DNA from: Moorella sp. UBA4076
Lineage (GTDB): Bacteria > Bacillota > DSM-521 > Neomoorellales > Neomoorellaceae
DNA: 10,303 nt
NCBI GenBank assembly: GCA_002383405.1
Contig: DFYS01000137.1
Coordinates: 20,102 to 30,404 of the forward strand
Direction of reading: 5' to 3'
The notes under the pieces are model-generated. The model was not told where the DNA came from and searched no databases. It saw nothing but the letters and a program-made list of their open reading frames with translations. Numbering within the stretch: the stretch's first letter is position 1; the number at the start of each line of letters is the position of its first letter. A program made the position numbers and the translations under genes. Positions 6,567-10,303 of this stretch are shown one piece after another.

Positions 6567-7607
6567 ATGATTTTTGCCCGCGATCTCGGGATCGACCTGG
6601 GAACAGCCAATACCCTGGTCCACGTTCGCCATAAAGGCATTGTGCTGCGGGAGCCATCAGTGGTCGCTATCCAGCGCGGTTCAGGCAATGTCCTGGCTGT
6701 CGGCGAGGAAGCAAAGCGGATGATTGGCCGTACCCCTGGAAATATCGTTGCTATTCGGCCCCTGAAAGACGGCGTTATTGCCGATTTCGATGTCACCCAG
6801 AGCATGCTGCGCTACTTTATCGAGAAGTCCATTTCCCGCGGGTTTCTGGTACGGCCGCGGGTGGTCGTAGGCGTTCCCTCCGGCGTTACGGCCGTAGAGG
6901 CGCGGGCCGTCCGGGAAGCGGCTTTCCAGGCCGGAGCCAAAGAAGCCTACCTGATTGAAGAGCCGATGGCCGCGGCCATTGGCGCCGGGTTACCCGTATA
7001 TGAGCCAACTGGTAATATGATTGTCGACGTTGGTGGCGGTACCACCGAGGTGGCCGTGATCTCCCTGGGGGGGATTGTCACCAGCCGCTCCATTCGTATT
7101 GGCGGCGACGAGATGGATGAAGCCATTACCCAGTATATTAAGCGTACCTATAACCTGATGATTGGTGAACGGACGGCGGAAGAGATTAAAATTGAGCTGG
7201 GGGCGGCTTTCTTTGGCGATACCGACGATGACCGGGCGCGCAAGGAACACAACTATGCTGTCCGCGGGCGCGACCTGGTGACCGGCTTGCCCAAGACGGT
7301 GGAGATTACGGCAACCGAGATTCAGGAAGCCCTGGCGGAACCGGTGGCCGCCATCCTGGAGGCCATCAAGGTCTGCCTGGAGCGGACCCCTCCCGAGCTG
7401 GCGGCGGACCTGATGGATCGCGGCATCGTTCTGGCCGGGGGCGGGTCGCTGCTCTGGGGCCTTGATCGCCTGGTGAGCCAGGAAACAGGCATGCCGGTGA
7501 ATATGGCCGAGGACCCCCTGACAGCGGTAGCCATAGGTACAGGCAAGGTCCTGGAGAATATTGAAGTCCTGAAACGGGTGCTTATGCCTTCCCAGCGACT
7601 GGGTTAA
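6567..7607 (+). CDS. mreB: Rod shape-determining protein MreB (bacterial actin)
   Basis: Actin-like ATPase that forms membrane-associated filaments and steers lateral-wall synthesis. At 346 residues it is full length. The actin-fold nucleotide motifs are all present: phosphate-1 DLGIDLGTANT at 6-16, phosphate-2 IVDVGGGTTE at 152-161, and the adenosine motif LAGGGS at 289-294. I choose ATG 6567, eight bases after AAGGAG (6553-6558), giving MIFARDLGIDLGTANT as in other MreB proteins. The upstream in-frame GTG at 6537 would add ten residues, lacks a ribosome binding site and lies upstream of the predicted transcript start. A dense ribosome binding site for mreC begins at its stop, so the two are co-transcribed. 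The proximity to mreC and mreD separates it from the orphan paralogue Mbl. Confidence 0.97.
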   Translation: MIFARDLGIDLGTANTLVHVRHKGIVLREPSVVAIQRGSGNVLAVGEEAKRMIGRTPGNIVAIRPLKDGVIADFDVTQSMLRYFIEKSISRGFLVRPRVVVGVPSGVTAVEARAVREAAFQAGAKEAYLIEEPMAAAIGAGLPVYEPTGNMIVDVGGGTTEVAVISLGGIVTSRSIRIGGDEMDEAITQYIKRTYNLMIGERTAEEIKIELGAAFFGDTDDDRARKEHNYAVRGRDLVTGLPKTVEITATEIQEALAEPVAAILEAIKVCLERTPPELAADLMDRGIVLAGGGSLLWGLDRLVSQETGMPVNMAEDPLTAVAIGTGKVLENIEVLKRVLMPSQRLG

Positions 7608-7622
7608 GGAGGGGAGGAGCCG

Positions 7623-8558
7623 GTGGGCCGTAACTGGCGCAAGCTCATAGCCCCTCTTCTTTTGCTGATTGCGGCCGTCGGGCTCTTTTGGCTCATGCGC
7701 TGGACGGCCGGAGAACGCGGTCGTTTGACGGCTCTGGAAGTGAGTCTCCGCGAAGCCCTGGCACCGGCTGAGCAGGGTATTACCGCAGTGGTTTATCACG
7801 CGGCGGGCATCTTAACGACCCTCCGGGATTACGGGCGCCTGCAGGCGGAGAACCAGGCTTTGCAGCAGGAGGTAGCGGCCCTGAAGGCGGCCCGCATCCA
7901 GATGGAAGAATACCGCCTGGAAAACGAGCGCCTGCGCAACCTGCTTAATTATACGGAAGCATACCGTCACACCTTTGATTTTACCGTGGCGCCAGTCATT
8001 GGCCGTAACCCTTCCAACTGGTATCACACCCTTACCCTGGGTCTGGGAGCAAAAGCAGGTTTGCAAAAAGACCAGGTCGTGGTGACTCCCCTGGGGGTGG
8101 TGGGGCGGATTACCGCCGTGACACCGCAGACGGCTGAGGTCCTGCTGCTCCTGGACCGCGAGGGCGCGGTGGGCGGTATGGTTCAAGTTAACCGGACGCC
8201 GGGTATTGTGGAAGGGAGCCCGGATTACCACGGCTACCTGCAGATGGTCCATATTGCCCGTGATGCCCCGGTAATGGAACAACAGGTAGTAGTTACCTCC
8301 GGCCTGGGCGGTATTTTTCCGCGCGGCCTGTTTCTGGGTACAGTAGTCAAGCTTTTACCGGAACCTGACGGTCTGATGAAGCGGGCGATTATCGAACCGG
8401 CGGTAGATTTCGACCGCCTGGAAGAGGTCCTGGTCATCACGCGGGTCAAGGGGGATACCGCTAATGCAGTTTCTGGGCCTGGTGCTGCTGGGGATGGCCG
8501 GGATCGCCCTGGAAGCAACCCTGCTGCCGGCGCTGAAACTGGCCGGCGTCAAGGCTGA
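7623..8558 (+). CDS. mreC: Rod shape-determining protein MreC
   Basis: Bitopic membrane protein that links MreB, MreD and the elongation PBP and activates the latter. The 311 residues show a short basic N-terminus, one membrane segment (about 8-26), a coiled coil rich in Leu, Glu and Gln (about 67-108) and the extracellular beta domains ending in DFDRLEEVLVITR (262-274). The GTG start follows a doubled binding site, AGGAGG (7607-7612) and GGGGAGG (7611-7617). The oddity is the end: after about residue 275 the frame runs on for some 35 Gly/Ala/Arg/Pro-rich residues, overlapping mreD by 95 bases in another frame. That tail looks like chance translation of mreD. One more G in the run at 8450-8454 would end MreC at TAA 8462-8464. 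Confidence 0.94.
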   Translation: MGRNWRKLIAPLLLLIAAVGLFWLMRWTAGERGRLTALEVSLREALAPAEQGITAVVYHAAGILTTLRDYGRLQAENQALQQEVAALKAARIQMEEYRLENERLRNLLNYTEAYRHTFDFTVAPVIGRNPSNWYHTLTLGLGAKAGLQKDQVVVTPLGVVGRITAVTPQTAEVLLLLDREGAVGGMVQVNRTPGIVEGSPDYHGYLQMVHIARDAPVMEQQVVVTSGLGGIFPRGLFLGTVVKLLPEPDGLMKRAIIEPAVDFDRLEEVLVITRVKGDTANAVSGPGAAGDGRDRPGSNPAAGAETGRRQG

Positions 8559-8940
8559 CCTGCTGATGGTCATCCTGGTGATTTACGCTTTTCGCCAGGG
8601 GGCGCCGCCGGGAGCAGCCCTGGGCTTTATCTATGGCTTGCTCGAAGACCTTTATACAGGCCGATTGCTCGGCTTAAACGCCCTGACCAAAATGATAACC
8701 GGGTATGTAGTGGGTTTAAGTACAGATTCCCTGAACCAGGACAACCTGCTGGTGGCGGGTCTCCTGGCCTTTCTGGCCACCCTGGGCCAGGGAGGCTTAA
8801 ATTTACTGGTGGGGCATCTGGCCGGCTGGCATTATCCCTGGCTGGACGGCTACGGGAGGGTGATTTTCCCTATGGCTGTTTATAACGGCAGCCTGGCCCT
8901 CCTCGGTTACAGCTTCTACAAAGGTAGAGGTGGGAAGTGA
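8464..8940 (+). CDS. mreD: Rod shape-determining protein MreD
   Basis: Small integral membrane partner of MreC in the rod complex. The 158 residues are strongly hydrophobic with about five membrane segments (near 1-20, 30-50 with VKADLLMVILVIYAF, 50-75, 95-120 and 135-155). The conserved stretch GAALGFIYGLLEDLYTGRLLGLNALTKMITGY is typical of the family, whose overall conservation is otherwise low. ATG 8464 is nine bases after AAGGGGG (8448-8454), inside the mreC frame, so translation is probably coupled to mreC. No terminator with a T-run follows. Confidence 0.93.
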   Translation: MQFLGLVLLGMAGIALEATLLPALKLAGVKADLLMVILVIYAFRQGAPPGAALGFIYGLLEDLYTGRLLGLNALTKMITGYVVGLSTDSLNQDNLLVAGLLAFLATLGQGGLNLLVGHLAGWHYPWLDGYGRVIFPMAVYNGSLALLGYSFYKGRGGK

Positions 8941-8948
8941 GAGGTGAG

Positions 8949-8995
8949 ATGGCCATCCCTTCGGATGGGCCATTCCTGGGGCCGGTGCCCGCAGG
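8949..8995 (+). other. Two tandem bulged hairpins in the mreD-PBP2 spacer
   Basis: The first hairpin pairs ATGGCCATCC (8949-8958) with GGATGGGCCAT (8963-8973) across a CTTC loop with one unpaired G in the 3' arm. The second pairs CCTGGGGC (8975-8982) with GCCCGCAGG (8987-8995) across a CGGT loop, again with one unpaired G in the 3' arm. They are separated by one base. Neither is followed by a proper T-run (only ATTT after the second), so a strong terminator is unlikely. The rest of the 8941-9064 spacer holds no gene that I can see. A role in mRNA processing, stability or partial attenuation is possible. Confidence 0.5.
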
Positions 8996-9064
8996 GATTT
9001 AAGCATTACCCCGGCACGTTAGCAATGATCCGGCAGCAAGGATTTTTACCAGGGAGGTGGTGAA

Positions 9065-10303
9065 ATGATGGGCGGCCAGGAAAAGGAGAACTGGAAGCAG
9101 GGTCTCTCCCGGCGCCTCAACGGCTACCTGGCAATCATCATTTTTATTTTTATCCTCCTGGCCTCGCGCCTTTTTTTCCTGCAGATCGTCAGTGCCCAGG
9201 AGTTCAGCAAGCAGTCGGCCAACAACCGCATCCGCATTAACCCCATTGAAGCGCGGCGGGGTGATATCCTGGACCGGAACGGCTACGCCCTGGCTGCCAG
9301 CCAGCCGGTTTATGTCATTACCCTGCGCCCTATGCCCGGTCAGGACCGGGAGCAGGTGATCAACAACCTGGCAGCCCTGTTAAGCGACCCGGAATTAACG
9401 CCGGCGGCCATTAGCGAATTAATTGATCAAAATCCCTATCATTATGAACCGGCGGAAATAAAGAGGATTGCCGCCGGCGATCCGGAGGCCGCCGCCCTGA
9501 TCGCCAGGCTGGAGGAGCACCGTCAGGACCTGCCGGGGGTAAACATCACCGAAGAGCCGCAGCGTTATTACCCCTACGGCTCCCTGGCCGGCCACCTGCT
9601 GGGCTATGTCGGGCAGATTACGGCAGAGGAGTTTGCGGCCCGCCAGGAAGAGAATTACGGCCTTAACGATAAAATCGGCAAGAGCGGCATCGAGGCTTTC
9701 CTGGAATACAGCAATAACAACGGCCGGGAAATGGGTCTGAAGGGCAAAAAGGGTGCCGAGCAGGTCGAAGTGGATGCCCAGAACCGCAAAGTCCGCGACC
9801 TGGTCACCCTGCCGCCCACGCCAGGGGATACGGTCCAGTTAACCATTGACCTGCAGCTGCAGCAGACCCTGGAAAGCGCCCTGGATCAGGTGATTGCGAC
9901 CACCAGAGAAAAGGACCCTGCCGCCGGCGGCGGGGCCGCCGTAGTCCTGGATGTCCGCACCGGAGCCATTCTGGCCCTGGCCAGCAAGCCGGGCATTGAC
10001 CCCAATGATTTCGTCAACGGCAACTATAACAAAAAAGCCGGCTATTACAACGATCAGAATTTAAAACCCCTTTATAACCGCGCCATCCAGGGAGTTTACC
10101 CGCCGGGGTCGATTTTCAAACCCATTACGGCCATGGCCGCCCTGGATGCCGGCGCAGTCAAACCGTCGGATACCATCTTTGATGGCGGTCGTTACTGGAA
10201 ACCCGGCGGTATCACCTGCTGGGTGCCTTCGGGCCACGGCAATGTCAACCTGTACCGGGGCATGGCCGTATCCTGCAACACCTATTTCCAGTGGGCCGGG
10301 GAC
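9065..10303 (+). CDS. mrdA: Penicillin-binding protein 2, elongasome transpeptidase (partial, 3' end beyond window)
   Basis: Class B PBP that crosslinks peptidoglycan during rod elongation, working with RodA and MreCD. The 413 visible residues stay open to the window edge. A basic N-terminus is followed by one membrane anchor (about 20-42, LNGYLAIIIFIFILLASRLFF), the dimerisation/pedestal domain starting RRGDILDRNG (64-73), and the transpeptidase domain with the catalytic SIFK at 349-352 (in YPPGSIFKP) and SCN at 403-405. The KTG triad element should follow beyond the edge. ATG 9065 is six bases after GGAGGT (9053-9058); the adjacent ATG at 9068 would serve equally. Membership of the elongation rather than septal (FtsI) branch is inferred from the mreBCD context and the PBP2-like insert QITAEEFAARQEENYGLNDKIGKSGIE. 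Confidence 0.95.
   Translation, partial: MMGGQEKENWKQGLSRRLNGYLAIIIFIFILLASRLFFLQIVSAQEFSKQSANNRIRINPIEARRGDILDRNGYALAASQPVYVITLRPMPGQDREQVINNLAALLSDPELTPAAISELIDQNPYHYEPAEIKRIAAGDPEAAALIARLEEHRQDLPGVNITEEPQRYYPYGSLAGHLLGYVGQITAEEFAARQEENYGLNDKIGKSGIEAFLEYSNNNGREMGLKGKKGAEQVEVDAQNRKVRDLVTLPPTPGDTVQLTIDLQLQQTLESALDQVIATTREKDPAAGGGAAVVLDVRTGAILALASKPGIDPNDFVNGNYNKKAGYYNDQNLKPLYNRAIQGVYPPGSIFKPITAMAALDAGAVKPSDTIFDGGRYWKPGGITCWVPSGHGNVNLYRGMAVSCNTYFQWAGD

Noticed and set aside
6990..7799. 269-codon minus-strand frame across mreB and the start of mreC
   Set aside because: It spans two real + strand genes and their junction, and its composition (His, Gln and Gly rich) is what antisense reading of such genes gives.
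8975..9000. Intrinsic terminator after mreD
   Set aside because: The hairpin is followed only by GATTT, without the T-run needed for efficient termination.
1..10303. CRISPR array, mobile element, phage genes or a defence system
   Set aside because: No regularly spaced repeats, transposase or integrase motifs, or accessory genes are visible; the gene content is conserved housekeeping and cell-shape genes.

Overview
The window looks like a piece of core chromosome from a moderately GC-rich, probably thermophilic, anaerobic Firmicute (Clostridia). The order valS - folC - rex - maf - radC - mreB - mreC - mreD - pbp2, the frequent TTG and GTG starts and the strong AGGAGG-type ribosome binding sites together recall Moorella and its relatives. 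The genus is an inference from gene order and sequence style; nothing here was searched against a database. All nine convincing genes are on the + strand and evenly composed, and I see no insertion sequence, prophage, CRISPR array, tRNA or rRNA.

Layout. Bases 1-176 are the end of an untranslated leader carrying an intrinsic terminator just ahead of valS, most likely the 3' end of a T-box attenuator. valS (valyl-tRNA synthetase) fills 177-2819. A 276-base gap follows (2820-3095). It is the least explained DNA in the window, with a perfect 19-bp palindrome, a three-layer nested inverted repeat, a possible promoter and a 28-bp near-perfect palindrome just before the folC ribosome binding site. 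folC (3096-4439) makes folylpolyglutamates. A short gap with a TATAAT box and a Rex-like half site leads to rex (redox-sensing repressor), then maf (nucleotide pyrophosphatase) and radC (JAMM/MPN protein), packed closely enough to be co-transcribed. A good sigma-A-type promoter lies between radC and mreB. It starts the cell-shape cluster mreB, mreC, mreD, and after a 124-base spacer containing two tandem hairpins comes a penicillin-binding protein 2 gene that runs off the right edge.

How the genes fit together. The right half is the elongation (rod) machinery: MreB filaments, the MreC/MreD membrane partners and the class B PBP that crosslinks lateral-wall peptidoglycan. maf and radC next to mreBCD is a classic Firmicute and proteobacterial neighbourhood. 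The left half is housekeeping: tRNA charging, folate polyglutamylation and NADH/NAD+ sensing. If the organism is an acetogen, folate and redox control would both bear on one-carbon metabolism, but that is speculation from context.

I do not find a clearly new multi-gene system. The items most worth a second look are the structured valS-folC gap, the long out-of-frame mreC/mreD overlap that a single extra G would turn into a compact TAATG junction, and the tandem bulged hairpins ahead of the PBP2 gene.
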